DNA from: Mesorhizobium loti CJ3sym
Lineage (GTDB): Bacteria; Pseudomonadota; Alphaproteobacteria; Rhizobiales; Rhizobiaceae
Reading direction: 5' to 3'
Length of the DNA: 64,000 nt
Assembly: GCF_000472785.1 (NCBI RefSeq)
Contig: NZ_AXAL01000011.1
Span: forward strand, 62,001-126,000
Position 1 is the first letter of the stretch; each line of letters starts with the position of its first letter. This document shows positions 35,832-43,750 of this stretch, piece by piece. The position numbers and the translations under genes were made by a program. Under the pieces are notes generated by a model. It searched no databases. It worked only from the letters and a program-made list of their open reading frames with translations, and had not been told where the DNA came from.

Positions 35832-36523
35832 GTGGGTTCGCGGTCCGGCGCCGCGCCCACTGGCAGCAGACCTTTCGCATCATCCGCTCCATCCATCCGC
35901 CGATCGACCTCTTCGAGGACATTGCCGATCCGCGCGACTGGGAGGCGCTGGCCTCGGTGGAGGAGAAGACCAATCCGCGCATCCGGCTGGAGATCGGCGA
36001 CCTCGGCAAGGTGGCGGCGGCAAGGCGGGTGTCCGGTCCCGGCGCCAGCTTCGTCATGGCGCCCTTCGTGCATTGTTCGCCGCTGCGCCCCGGCCGTTTC
36101 TCAGATGGTAGCTACGGCCTCTATTATGCCGGCGACAGCGAGGATGTGGCGCTGGCCGAGACCATCCACCACCACCAGAATTTCATGCGCGCCACCAATG
36201 AGGATCCGGGCTGGACGGCCGACTTTCGCGTGCTGATCGGCGGCGTCGATCGCGACCTCGATGACGTCAACGCCGTGCCCGGCGTGCTCGACCCCGACGA
36301 CTACACCGCCTCGCAGGCGGAAGGGCGGGCATTGCGGGCGGCCGGCAGCGACGGGCTGGTCTGGAACAGCGTGCGCATGCCCGGGGGCCAATGCATCGGC
36401 ATCTTCTGGCCCGACGTCATCACTGTTCCGGTACAGGGCCGGCACTACAGCTATCACTGGGACGGCAGCCATGTGGATTTCGTGCGCCAGCACGATACGG
36501 GCAAGGTGCTGTCGGTCAGCTGA
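35825..36523 (+). CDS. RES-domain toxin
   Basis: 232 aa from ATG 35825 (GTG 35828 possible). The RES fold is recognisable: an early Arg in TFRIIRSIHPP, GRFSDGSYGLYYAGDSEDVALAE with the conserved Tyr and Glu, and a late Ser in DGLVWNSVRMPGG. RES toxins of known members are ADP-ribosyltransferase-like and degrade NAD+ or modify Prs; which applies here is not shown. It forms a type II toxin-antitoxin pair with the upstream antitoxin. Confidence 0.9.
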   Translation: MVSGFAVRRRAHWQQTFRIIRSIHPPIDLFEDIADPRDWEALASVEEKTNPRIRLEIGDLGKVAAARRVSGPGASFVMAPFVHCSPLRPGRFSDGSYGLYYAGDSEDVALAETIHHHQNFMRATNEDPGWTADFRVLIGGVDRDLDDVNAVPGVLDPDDYTASQAEGRALRAAGSDGLVWNSVRMPGGQCIGIFWPDVITVPVQGRHYSYHWDGSHVDFVRQHDTGKVLSVS

Positions 36524-36647
36524 TGGCGGGTCTTCGGGCTTGCCCACAGGCACGGTCAAATGCCGGTCATGAAATGCGTTACGGCACCCGCGGCAGAACT
36601 CTGTCATCGCCGTTGCGCTGTAGAAGTTGCCGGAGGCTGGCGGGCCA

Positions 36648-36863
36648 GCGCCCCCCTCTGTCCTGCCGGACGTTCGTCGTTCGGAAAGCCAAGCAATTGG
36701 CTTCCCGTCCGCTTTGCGGACCACTCCTCCACCCCCACAAGGAGGGAGATTGGCTGCCATCGCCGATTTCGCCAATCTCCGGCGTCGAAAGACGGGCTGG
36801 ATGGCGAAGCTGCCGATCTCCCCCCAAGTGGGGGAGATGTCCGGCAGGACAGAGGGTGGCGCC
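36648..36863. repeat. RIME-like mosaic, copy 5 (long variant)
   Basis: Outer arms GCGCCCCCCTCTGTCCTGCC and its complement near 36848-36863 enclose an extra 60-bp insert with the palindrome GCCAAGCAATTGGCTTCC. That insert recurs in the copy at 39434. Hairpin CTCCCCCCAAGTGGGGGAG is the same subtype as in copy 3. Intergenic sequence around it (36524-37002) has no supported gene. Confidence 0.8.
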
Positions 36864-37002
36864 GTAGAGCGCTGCCTTCGAGATCTTGATGCCTCTCCCG
36901 ATCTCTGCGGGAACCGCTTTCTCCGATCGCTCAGAAGAATAGCATGGATTTCCTGCCATATCGTCTCCATCCGATCTATATATCTGATGAGACCGATGCA
37001 GG

Positions 37003-37299
37003 ATGAAGATGGACAACGACATCATATTGAAGGCGCTGGCGCATCCGTTTCGGCGCGATGTACTGGCGTGGTTGAAGGAGCCTGAACGGCACTTCGCCGA
37101 ACAGGCGCATCCGCTCGAGATGGGTGTTTGCGCCAGCCAGTTCGATGGTCGCGGCCTGGCGCAGTCCAGTGTTTCGGCACATCTGGCGACGCTGGCGTCC
37201 GCCGACCTCGTGACGACGCGGCGGGTCGGCCAATGGGTGTTCTACAAGCGCAATGAAGAAACCATCGCCGCCTTCCAGGCCGCCCTGTCCGGTCTCTGA
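37003..37299 (+). CDS. ArsR-like helix-turn-helix regulator
   Basis: 98 aa (ATG 37003; ATG 37009 is equally possible). The winged helix reads [20 protein letters not shown] and [20 protein letters not shown] with a wing VGQWVFYKR. Cys 43 (MGVCASQF) is single, so no classical metal site is evident. It is 45 bp upstream of an Old Yellow Enzyme gene in the same direction. It is probably a redox- or electrophile-responsive repressor of that gene. Confidence 0.85.
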   Translation: MKMDNDIILKALAHPFRRDVLAWLKEPERHFAEQAHPLEMGVCASQFDGRGLAQSSVSAHLATLASADLVTTRRVGQWVFYKRNEETIAAFQAALSGL

Positions 37300-37343
37300 C
37301 GATCCTCCCCCAAAATCCCCAAATGCATGAAAAGGCATATCTC

Positions 37344-38459
37344 ATGACAACCCTCTTTGATCCCCTAAAGGCCGGTGACCTGACGCTGGCGAACCGCATC
37401 GTCATGGCGCCGCTGACGCGCAACCGCTCGCCCAATGCGGTGCCCGGCGACCTCGCTGTCACCTACTACAGCCAGCGCGCCACCGCCGGTCTGATCGTGA
37501 CCGAGGCGACCGCCATCAGTCATCAGGGCCAGGGTTATGCCGATGTGCCCGGCCTCTATGGCGCGGATCAGCTTGCCGGCTGGAAGCGCGTCACCGACGC
37601 CGTTCACAACGCCGGCGGCAAGATCGTGGTGCAGCTCTGGCATGTCGGGCGCATTTCGCACGACTCCCTGCAGCCCGGCGGCGGCAAGCCGGTATCGGCG
37701 TCGGCGATCAGGGCAAAATCCAAGACTTTCCTCGTCAAGCCGGATGGCAGCGGCGAGTTCGTCGAAACCTCCGAGCCCCGCGCACTCGAAACGGCCGAAA
37801 TCCCCGGCATCGTCGACGATTATCGCCGCGCCGCCAAGGCTGCGATCGAGGTAGCGGGTTTCGACGGCGTCGAGATCCATGGCGCCAATGGTTATCTCAT
37901 CGACCAGTTCCTGCGCTCGGGCACCAACCACCGCACCGACAATTATGGCGGCTCCATCGAGAACCGGACGCGGCTGTTGTTCGAGGTGGTCGACGCGGTC
38001 ACCGCTGCGATCGGCGCCGGCAAGACCGGGATCAGACTGTCGCCTGTGACGCCCGCCAACGACACTTCGGATGCCGAACCGCAGCCGCTGTTCAACCATG
38101 TGGTGGCGGGCCTTGGCAGCCGCGGCCTGGCCTTTATTCATGTCGTCGAAGGCGCGACCGGCGGCGCGCGTGACTTCCAGCAAGGCGACAAGCCGTTCGA
38201 CTATGCGGAGCTCAAGGCCACCTATCGCAAGGCAGGCGGGCAAGGCGCGTGGCTGGTGAACAATGGCTATAACAAAGAGCTGGCCGAAAAGGCTGTCGGC
38301 GACGGCTATGCCGACCTAGTCGCCTTCGGCAAACTGTTCATCGCCAATCCCGACCTCGTCAGCCGGCTGAAGCAGAATGTCGAGCTGAACGCTCCGGACA
38401 CGGCTACGTTCTATGGCGGCAAGGCCAAGGGCTATACGGATTACCCCACGGCAGCCTGA
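37344..38459 (+). CDS. Old Yellow Enzyme family NADH:flavin oxidoreductase
   Basis: 371 aa from ATG 37344 (MTTLFDPLKAGDLTLANRIV), which has AAAAGG 8 bp upstream; ATG 37323 is the alternative. FMN-barrel features are NRIVMAPLTRNRS, a His/Asn active-site pair in FDGVEIHGANGYLIDQFLRS, and DNYGGSIENRTRLLFEV. Members such as NemA and xenobiotic reductase reduce alpha,beta-unsaturated carbonyls, nitrate esters and N-ethylmaleimide. The adjacent ArsR-like regulator fits induction by electrophiles. Confidence 0.93.
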   Translation: MTTLFDPLKAGDLTLANRIVMAPLTRNRSPNAVPGDLAVTYYSQRATAGLIVTEATAISHQGQGYADVPGLYGADQLAGWKRVTDAVHNAGGKIVVQLWHVGRISHDSLQPGGGKPVSASAIRAKSKTFLVKPDGSGEFVETSEPRALETAEIPGIVDDYRRAAKAAIEVAGFDGVEIHGANGYLIDQFLRSGTNHRTDNYGGSIENRTRLLFEVVDAVTAAIGAGKTGIRLSPVTPANDTSDAEPQPLFNHVVAGLGSRGLAFIHVVEGATGGARDFQQGDKPFDYAELKATYRKAGGQGAWLVNNGYNKELAEKAVGDGYADLVAFGKLFIANPDLVSRLKQNVELNAPDTATFYGGKAKGYTDYPTAA

Positions 38460-38599
38460 GCCGCCCACTGGGACAGGCATTCGCCTGCCCACAACAGAAG
38501 AGCAGCCGGCTCCCCATAGGGACCCGGTCGGCTGTCGCGCCGCACCGCGACCGGATTGAACATTCGGCCGAGACGACGTACAGACGCGATGCAAGGCAA

Positions 38600-38623
38600 C
38601 GCTATTTTTCGTCTGATATAACG
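38600..38623. promoter_or_regulatory. ModE-box-like element upstream of ModA-like gene
   Basis: CGCTATTTT-N6-GATATAACG matches the ModE box consensus (CGCTATATA-N6-TATATAACG) at 15 of 18 defined positions with the exact spacing. It lies 28 bp before the start codon of a molybdate-binding-like protein. Immediately after it, TCTGCCT-GGATA-AGGCAGA (38624-38642) forms a hairpin that could occlude the ribosome binding site. Confidence 0.65.
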
Positions 38624-38651
38624 TCTGCCTGGATAAGGCAGAGGTTCAAGA

Positions 38652-39416
38652 ATGGCGCCAGCGAAAAAAGCCGTGGTCATGATCTATGCGGCCGGCAGCC
38701 TGCGTCATGTGCTGCCGTCGCTGGTCTCGGCTTTCCAGGCGCTTTCAGGTGTGACGGCCGAGACACGGCTTGGCCCCGCCGGCCTGTTGCGCGAGCGCAT
38801 CGAGGCCGGCGAACGGCCCGACATTTTCCTCTCGGCGAGCTTTGCCCATCCAGCCCGACTTGCCGAACTGAAGCTGGCGCGGCCAGCGGTGGTCTTTGCC
38901 CGCAACACGATGGCCGCCGCCGTGCGCCGCGACGCCGGCTTCACCACGAATAACTTCGTCGACAGGCTGCTCGATCCGGCGATCGGAATCGCGACCTCGA
39001 CGCCGCTGAAAGATCCCTCCGGCGACTACGCCTGGGCGATCTTCCGCCGCATCGACCAGATCAGGCCCGGCAGCTTCGCACTGCTCGACGCCAAGGCGCA
39101 GAAGCTGGTCGGCGGCTCGGAAACATCAAACATTCCGGGCCGCTACGACCCGATCGCGTCGGCACTTGCCGCCGGCACCGCCCATGTCTTCCTGGGTTAT
39201 CGCACCGGGCTGAAAGGGCTGGCGCAGGAGACCGAGGGCGTCGATATCTTGGAGATACCCGCCGCTGTGAATGTCGTGCCGGAATATGGGCTGGCGACAT
39301 TGGAGGGATGTTCGCAGGCGGGACAGGCGCTGGCGCTGTTTATTCTGTCGTCGGTCGGGCAAGGAATTTTGCGGGACTTTGGGTTTCTGCCGGTGGCATT
39401 GCCGCAAGGGATGTGA
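38652..39416 (+). CDS. ModA-like substrate-binding protein without signal peptide
   Basis: 254 aa with the ModA-type binding fold: VMIYAAGSLRHVLPSLVSAF at the N-terminus, then GPAGLLRERIEAGERPDIFL, and ATSTPLKDPSGDYAWAIFRR, ending SSVGQGILRDFGFLP. In ModA these segments hold the oxyanion. The start at 38652 gives MAPAKKAVVMIYAAG, with no hydrophobic leader, so the protein is predicted cytoplasmic, unusual for this family. It has its own ModE-box-like site and is 330 bp upstream of a metal-chelate-type ABC importer. A molybdenum sensor or store is possible; this is inference. Confidence 0.8.
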   Translation: MAPAKKAVVMIYAAGSLRHVLPSLVSAFQALSGVTAETRLGPAGLLRERIEAGERPDIFLSASFAHPARLAELKLARPAVVFARNTMAAAVRRDAGFTTNNFVDRLLDPAIGIATSTPLKDPSGDYAWAIFRRIDQIRPGSFALLDAKAQKLVGGSETSNIPGRYDPIASALAAGTAHVFLGYRTGLKGLAQETEGVDILEIPAAVNVVPEYGLATLEGCSQAGQALALFILSSVGQGILRDFGFLPVALPQGM

Positions 39417-39433
39417 GGGCGGTGGGTGACGCG

Positions 39434-39678
39434 GCCAATCTCCCCCCAGTGGGGGAGATGTCCGGCAGGACAGAAGGGGGGCGCTGTCCCGCCGGCCTCT
39501 CAGGGCAAATTGCGCCCATCAGGCAAACTGTCATCCAGTCGCACGGCGTAGGCCGGCGCTCTACGGCGCCCCCCTCTGGCCTGCCGGCCGTTCGTCGGAT
39601 GGAAAGCCAAGCAATTGGCTTTCCATCCGCTGCGCGGAACACTCCTCAACTCCCACGAGGGGGGAGATTGGCAGTTGC
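39434..39678. repeat. RIME-like mosaic, copy 6 (split arrangement)
   Basis: A right-arm-type segment (39434-39488, CTCCCCCCAGTGGGGGAG, TCCGGCAGGACAG) is followed by a left-arm-type segment (39562-39678, GGCGCCCCCCTCTGGCCTGC with GCCAAGCAATTGGCTTTCC). The order is inverted relative to other copies, so it may be two abutting partial elements. It ends 23 bp before the second ModE-box-like site. Confidence 0.75.
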
Positions 39679-39700
39679 CCCGTTGCCGCACTCTCATCGA

Positions 39701-39724
39701 CGCTATATGCATGTAAACATATCG
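39701..39724. promoter_or_regulatory. ModE-box-like element upstream of the FecB-type importer
   Basis: CGCTATATG-CATGTA-AACATATCG matches the left half of the ModE consensus at 8 of 9 positions and the right half at 6 of 9, with standard spacing. It ends 22 bp before the chosen start codon. Weaker than the first site but in the right position. Confidence 0.5.
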
Positions 39725-39746
39725 AATGCCTCTCGGGAGACCTCCA

Positions 39747-40796
39747 ATGAATCTGCGCCTTGCCCGCGTGCTGGCCCTTGCCTTGATATCCTCGCTGCTG
39801 GCCCTCGCGCCGGCGATGGCGCGCACGATCACCGACCAGCTCAACCGCACGGTGGCTGTCCCCGACAAGGTCGAACGCATCGTCGTCCTGCAGCACCAGA
39901 CGCTCGACATACTGGTCGAGCTCGGCGCCGCCGACAAAATCGTCGGCGTGCTGCGCACCTGGCCAAAGCTTATTCCCGGCCTCGACAAATACGCGCCGCA
40001 GCTCACCGGCCTGCCCATGCCGGGGGACCTCTCAACCGCCAATGTCGAGGAGGTGCTGAAGCTGAAGCCCGATGTCGTCTTCGTCACCAACTACGCGCCG
40101 CCGGCGATGATCGAGCAGCTGTCGCAGGCCGGGCTGCCGGTGGTGGCGATCTCGCTGTCGAAGGGCGAGGGCGTCGAGGCGCCGAAACTCAACCCGACCT
40201 TCGCCGATGACGACGTCGCCTATGCGGAAGGCCTGGAGATCGGCGTGCAACTGATCGGCGACATCGTCGGCAAGCGCGAGCGGGCGGACCAGCTGCTCGA
40301 CTATGCCTTCGCCCAGCGCAGCCGAGTGGAGGAGCGCGTTGCCTCCATTCCCGATGCCGAGAGGGTGAAGCTCTACATGGCCAATCCCGACATGAACACC
40401 TACGGCTCGGGCAAATACACCGGCGTCATCATGAAGCGCTCCGGCGGCGTCAATGTTGCTGCCGGCGTGCGTGGCGCCAACAAAGTGTCGATGGAGGATG
40501 TGCTGGCCTGGAACCCGCAGGTGATCTTCGTGCAGGACCGCTACGCGCCGGTGGCCGACGAGATCAGGAAGGGTGCCGCCTGGCAGCATGTCGACGCGGT
40601 CGAGAACAAGCGCCTCTACATCACGCCGGAATATGTGAAGCCATGGGGCTATCCGCTGCCGGAAGCGCTGGCGCTGGGCGAATTGTGGATGGCGAAAAAG
40701 CTGTATCCCGAGCGCTTCGCCGACATCGATATGCAGAAGCAGGCGGATGCTTACTACACGAGGTTCTATGGGCAGCCTTATAGCGGGCCGAATTGA
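39747..40796 (+). CDS. BtuF/FecB-type periplasmic binding protein of an ABC importer (MolA-like candidate)
   Basis: 349 aa from ATG 39747 (GGGAG 8 bp upstream); ATG 39726 would overlap the ModE-box-like site. A signal peptide (ARVLALALISSLLALAPAMA) precedes a class III binding protein: TITDQLNRTVAVPDKVERIV, then DVVFVTNYAPPAMIEQLSQA, and the linker helix around residues 150-175. Proteins of this class bind Fe-siderophores, vitamin B12, haem, or, in Haemophilus MolA, molybdate and tungstate. The ModE-like site and the adjacent ModA-like gene favour a molybdenum substrate; this is inference. Confidence 0.88.
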   Translation: MNLRLARVLALALISSLLALAPAMARTITDQLNRTVAVPDKVERIVVLQHQTLDILVELGAADKIVGVLRTWPKLIPGLDKYAPQLTGLPMPGDLSTANVEEVLKLKPDVVFVTNYAPPAMIEQLSQAGLPVVAISLSKGEGVEAPKLNPTFADDDVAYAEGLEIGVQLIGDIVGKRERADQLLDYAFAQRSRVEERVASIPDAERVKLYMANPDMNTYGSGKYTGVIMKRSGGVNVAAGVRGANKVSMEDVLAWNPQVIFVQDRYAPVADEIRKGAAWQHVDAVENKRLYITPEYVKPWGYPLPEALALGELWMAKKLYPERFADIDMQKQADAYYTRFYGQPYSGPN

Positions 40797-40891
40797 GGTT
40801 GCCCCAGGCTGAGATGGGACATGCCTGAGATGGCTGCTTACAAACTGGCCAATTCGGGCTTTGCCGTTGTCGACGACAACAACCCAGGTGC

Positions 40892-41070
40892 CGCCGCCCC
40901 TCATTGCCCTGCCGGGCATTTCTCCCCGTATAGTGACGGGGAGAAAGAAGCTTTCGTTTATGGTTTCGCCAATAACCAACGTTGCAGAAAAGGCGCGGCG
41001 GCCGCGATCATCTCCCTTCTCCCCGTCACTATACGGGGAGAAGGTGCCGGTAGGCGGATGAGGGGCGGCG
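40892..41070. repeat. RIME-like mosaic, copy 7, between binding protein and permease
   Basis: Inverted arms carry CCCCTCATTGCCCTGCCGGG and complement TAGGCGGATGAGGGGCGGCG. Hairpins CTCCCCGTATAGTGACGGGG and its inverted partner near 41019-41040 define a third loop subtype. The centre AATAACCAACGTTGCAGAAA resembles that of copy 4. It fills the 324-bp transcribed spacer between the two ABC genes. Confidence 0.82.
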
Positions 41071-41120
41071 CTGGCGGTTCGAAAAGAATTCGCCGCACAT
41101 CGCACGCAGGGAACTGAGCA

Positions 41121-42143
41121 GTGCCCGCACCCCGCAAACCGGCCCGCAGCCTGGCAACCATCCTGCTCATCGCGCTGCCCATCATCCTGTTCCTGCTCTC
41201 CTTCCTGCTCGGCCGCTACCCCGTCGAACCGCTCACCGTCATCAAGGTGATATCAGCGCAGTTCCTGCCGATCGCGCAGGACTGGCCGCCGGTGGTCGGC
41301 TCGGTGGTGCTCGATGTCCGGCTGCCGCGCGTCATTGCCGCCATGGTGGTCGGCGGCGGGCTGGCGATTGCCGGCGCCTGCTATCAGGGCGTGTTCCGCA
41401 ACCCGCTGGTGTCGCCGTTCACGCTGGGCGTCTCGGCCGGCGCCGGCTTTGGCGCGGCGGTGGCGATCCTGCTCTTCGGCGAGCGCTATGCGACGCAGGC
41501 CTGTGCCTTTGCCTTCGGGCTGCTGGCGGTGGCGATGTGCTTTGCCATGAACCGCTTCTTCCGGCTGAACTCGACCATTGCGCTGGTACTGGGCGGCATC
41601 ATCGTCGGCTCGCTGTTCACGGCGCTGTTGTCGTTGCTCAAATACGTCGCCGACCCCAACTCCAAACTGCCGGTCATCGAGTTCTGGCTGCTCGGCTCGC
41701 TGTCGTCCGTATCGACAGCGGACCTTGTGCCGGTGCTGGTCGTCACCATTCCTTGTGTGCTCGGGCTGCTCGCCTTGCGCTGGCGGCTCAATTTACTGGC
41801 GATGGGCGACGAACAGGCCCGCATCATGGGCGTCGAGGTCGCGCGCCTGCGGCTGGTGATGATCCTGCTGTCGACGCTGATCGCGGCTTCGGCCGTGTCG
41901 ATCAGCGGCATTATCGGCTGGGTCGGGCTGGTCATTCCGCATTTCGCCCGCATCCTGGTCGGGCCGGATTTCCGCCGCCTGCTGCCGGCGACCTTGTCGC
42001 TTGGCGCCTGCTATCTCCTCATCATCGACGATGTCGCCCGCACGGTGACGGCGGCCGAGGTGCCGCTCGGCATCCTCACCGCGCTGATCGGCGCGCCGGT
42101 GTTCATGCTGCTGCTCGGGCGCGGCAGGCTGGGCTGGGCATGA
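41121..42143 (+). CDS. FecCD-family ABC transporter permease
   Basis: 340 aa with a GTG start. About ten spans are readable. Family motifs are RLPRVIAAMVVGGGLAIAGA, FRNPLVSPFTLGVSAGAGFG, and WVGLVIPHFARILVGPDFRR, the BtuC/FecD region that contacts the ATPase. It forms the homodimeric channel for the adjacent binding protein and ATPase. It follows the mosaic repeat and starts 324 bp after the binding-protein gene. Confidence 0.92.
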   Translation: MPAPRKPARSLATILLIALPIILFLLSFLLGRYPVEPLTVIKVISAQFLPIAQDWPPVVGSVVLDVRLPRVIAAMVVGGGLAIAGACYQGVFRNPLVSPFTLGVSAGAGFGAAVAILLFGERYATQACAFAFGLLAVAMCFAMNRFFRLNSTIALVLGGIIVGSLFTALLSLLKYVADPNSKLPVIEFWLLGSLSSVSTADLVPVLVVTIPCVLGLLALRWRLNLLAMGDEQARIMGVEVARLRLVMILLSTLIAASAVSISGIIGWVGLVIPHFARILVGPDFRRLLPATLSLGACYLLIIDDVARTVTAAEVPLGILTALIGAPVFMLLLGRGRLGWA

Positions 42144-42153
42144 TGGGCCTGCC

Positions 42154-42933
42154 ATGATCCTGGCCGCCGATGCTCTCGGCTTCTCCTATCCCGGCCGCGC
42201 CAGTCCGGTGTTTTCCGGTGTCAGCCTCGATGTCGCGGCCGGCGAGGTGGTTTGCGTGCTCGGCCCCAACGGCGTCGGCAAGTCGACGCTGCTGCGCTGT
42301 CTGGCCGGGCTCTCAGTGCCGAGCGCCGGCTCTGTACAACTGGAAGGCCAGCCGATTGCCTCGCTGCCGCGCGCGGCGATCGCGCGGCTGCTGGCACTGG
42401 TGCCGCAGAGCTATGAGACAGTGTTCGCCTTCTCGGTGCGCACCGTGGTCGAGATGGGCCGGGCGCCGCATCTCGGCCTGTTCGATGCGCCGGGCGATGA
42501 GGCCGCGCGGATGACGCGTGACGCGCTGACGACGCTCGGCATTTCCCATCTCATCGACGCCGCCTACAGCGAGATCAGCGGCGGCGAGCGCCAGCTGGTG
42601 CAGATTGCACGCGTGCTGGTGCAGGCGCCGAAGCTGATGATCCTGGACGAGCCGACGGCACATCTCGACTTCGCCAACCAGGCCCGCTTCCTGGCGCTGA
42701 TGCGCAGGCTTTCGGCGAGCGGCCTTGCCGTGATCTTCACCACGCACGCGCCCGACCACGCCTATGCGCTGGCCGACCGCACGCTGGTGATGTCGCCCGG
42801 GCATTCGCCGGTGGTGGGGCCGACAGCGGAAATTCTGACCGAGGCAGTGCTGTCGCGCGCGTATGGCGTACCGATCCGGTTGATCCGTTCGGGCAACCAC
42901 GTCGCCTGTGTGGCCGAGGTGGAAGCCGGCTAG
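42154..42933 (+). CDS. ABC transporter ATP-binding protein (FecE/BtuD type)
   Basis: 259 aa. Walker A is GPNGVGKST, the signature is ISGGERQLV, Walker B is LMILDEPTAHLD, and the His switch is in FTTHAPDH. The Q-loop region (LVPQSYETVFAFSVRTVVEM) is typical of the metal-chelate uptake subfamily. It drives import through the FecCD-type permease encoded 10 bp upstream. The three genes form one operon; the proposed cargo is molybdate or a molybdenum chelate, with iron chelate as the alternative. Confidence 0.93.
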   Translation: MILAADALGFSYPGRASPVFSGVSLDVAAGEVVCVLGPNGVGKSTLLRCLAGLSVPSAGSVQLEGQPIASLPRAAIARLLALVPQSYETVFAFSVRTVVEMGRAPHLGLFDAPGDEAARMTRDALTTLGISHLIDAAYSEISGGERQLVQIARVLVQAPKLMILDEPTAHLDFANQARFLALMRRLSASGLAVIFTTHAPDHAYALADRTLVMSPGHSPVVGPTAEILTEAVLSRAYGVPIRLIRSGNHVACVAEVEAG

Positions 42934-42955
42934 ATCAGTCGGTCGGAGAGGCCGC

Positions 42956-43531
42956 TCATTTCTGCATGAAGGCGGCGAAATCCTCCGCAGTCGTGGCGAA
43001 GGCCTCCACATTGTATTGCACCCAGGCCTTGGTCACGCCGCCGACGATCGAGACCCGGTAGTCGCCATAGTATTTGCCGTCGGAATATTTCACCACGCCG
43101 ACCCAGCCGGCATTGTCGGAATGGAACTTGTCGAGCGCGTCCACGGTCAGCGGGGTCTTGGGCGTCCAGCCGCCAGTTTCGAACAGGATCGACTTGCAGA
43201 CTTTCTTGTCGTCGCATCCGCCAAGGCTGATGAAGAAATTCTGGCCGCCCGAGGCGCTGGCGATGTAGTCGCCATTGGTGTCCTGCTTGACCTGCGCGCG
43301 ATAGCCGCCGTTCAGCACGGCGTCCCTGAGATCGTCGAGGGTTACGGTTGCCAGCAAGTCCGAGGTGGGCGCGGCGGATGCACTGGCGGTGGCGGGCGCA
43401 CTGGCGGTGGCGGGTGCGTTGGCGGCGGGCGTGTTGGTGGCAGGTGGCGCATTGTTCTGCGCCAAGGCGCATGCCGCGCCGGTCAGAGCCAACGGGAAAG
43501 CGAAAGCAAGCACACGAGCAAAGCGCGCCAT
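42956..43531 (-). CDS. YbjN-domain-like exported protein
   Basis: 191 aa from ATG 43531 (MARFARVLAFAFPLALTGAA), which gives a signal peptide; earlier Met at 43555 is less likely. A low-complexity Ala/Thr/Pro linker follows (residues about 27-60). The C-terminal 130 residues have the YbjN pattern (VTLDDLRDAVLNGGYRAQVK, GDYIASASGGQNFFISLGGC, FAAFMQK) with a Cys pair in GGCDDKKVC. YbjN proteins are linked to stress and envelope phenotypes but lack a known biochemical activity. It is convergent with the ABC operon and divergent from the TPR gene. Confidence 0.7.
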   Translation of the reverse strand: MARFARVLAFAFPLALTGAACALAQNNAPPATNTPAANAPATASAPATASASAAPTSDLLATVTLDDLRDAVLNGGYRAQVKQDTNGDYIASASGGQNFFISLGGCDDKKVCKSILFETGGWTPKTPLTVDALDKFHSDNAGWVGVVKYSDGKYYGDYRVSIVGGVTKAWVQYNVEAFATTAEDFAAFMQK

Positions 43532-43750
43532 GTCCAACCCCCAAAGTGAACCCACGAAAAATCAACAGCAGGACGTCTTGCGTGTCAACGCACGTCAGCG
43601 TGTGCGTGATATCAACCGTTTCAGGCGGTCTCGTGGCCCCGATCGTCATGGATGATTTCTTTGCCGTGCCGACTTGCGGCGATCAGGAATTTGCCTGATC
43701 ACTTTGGCATAAGGCCAACAACTACCAACTGTAATCCAGATTCGGCTGAC

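Noticed and set aside
37003..39416. Old Yellow Enzyme and ModA-like genes as one operon
   Set aside because: A 192-bp gap with its own ModE-box-like site and a hairpin around 38511-38533 separates them; unrelated functions are more likely.
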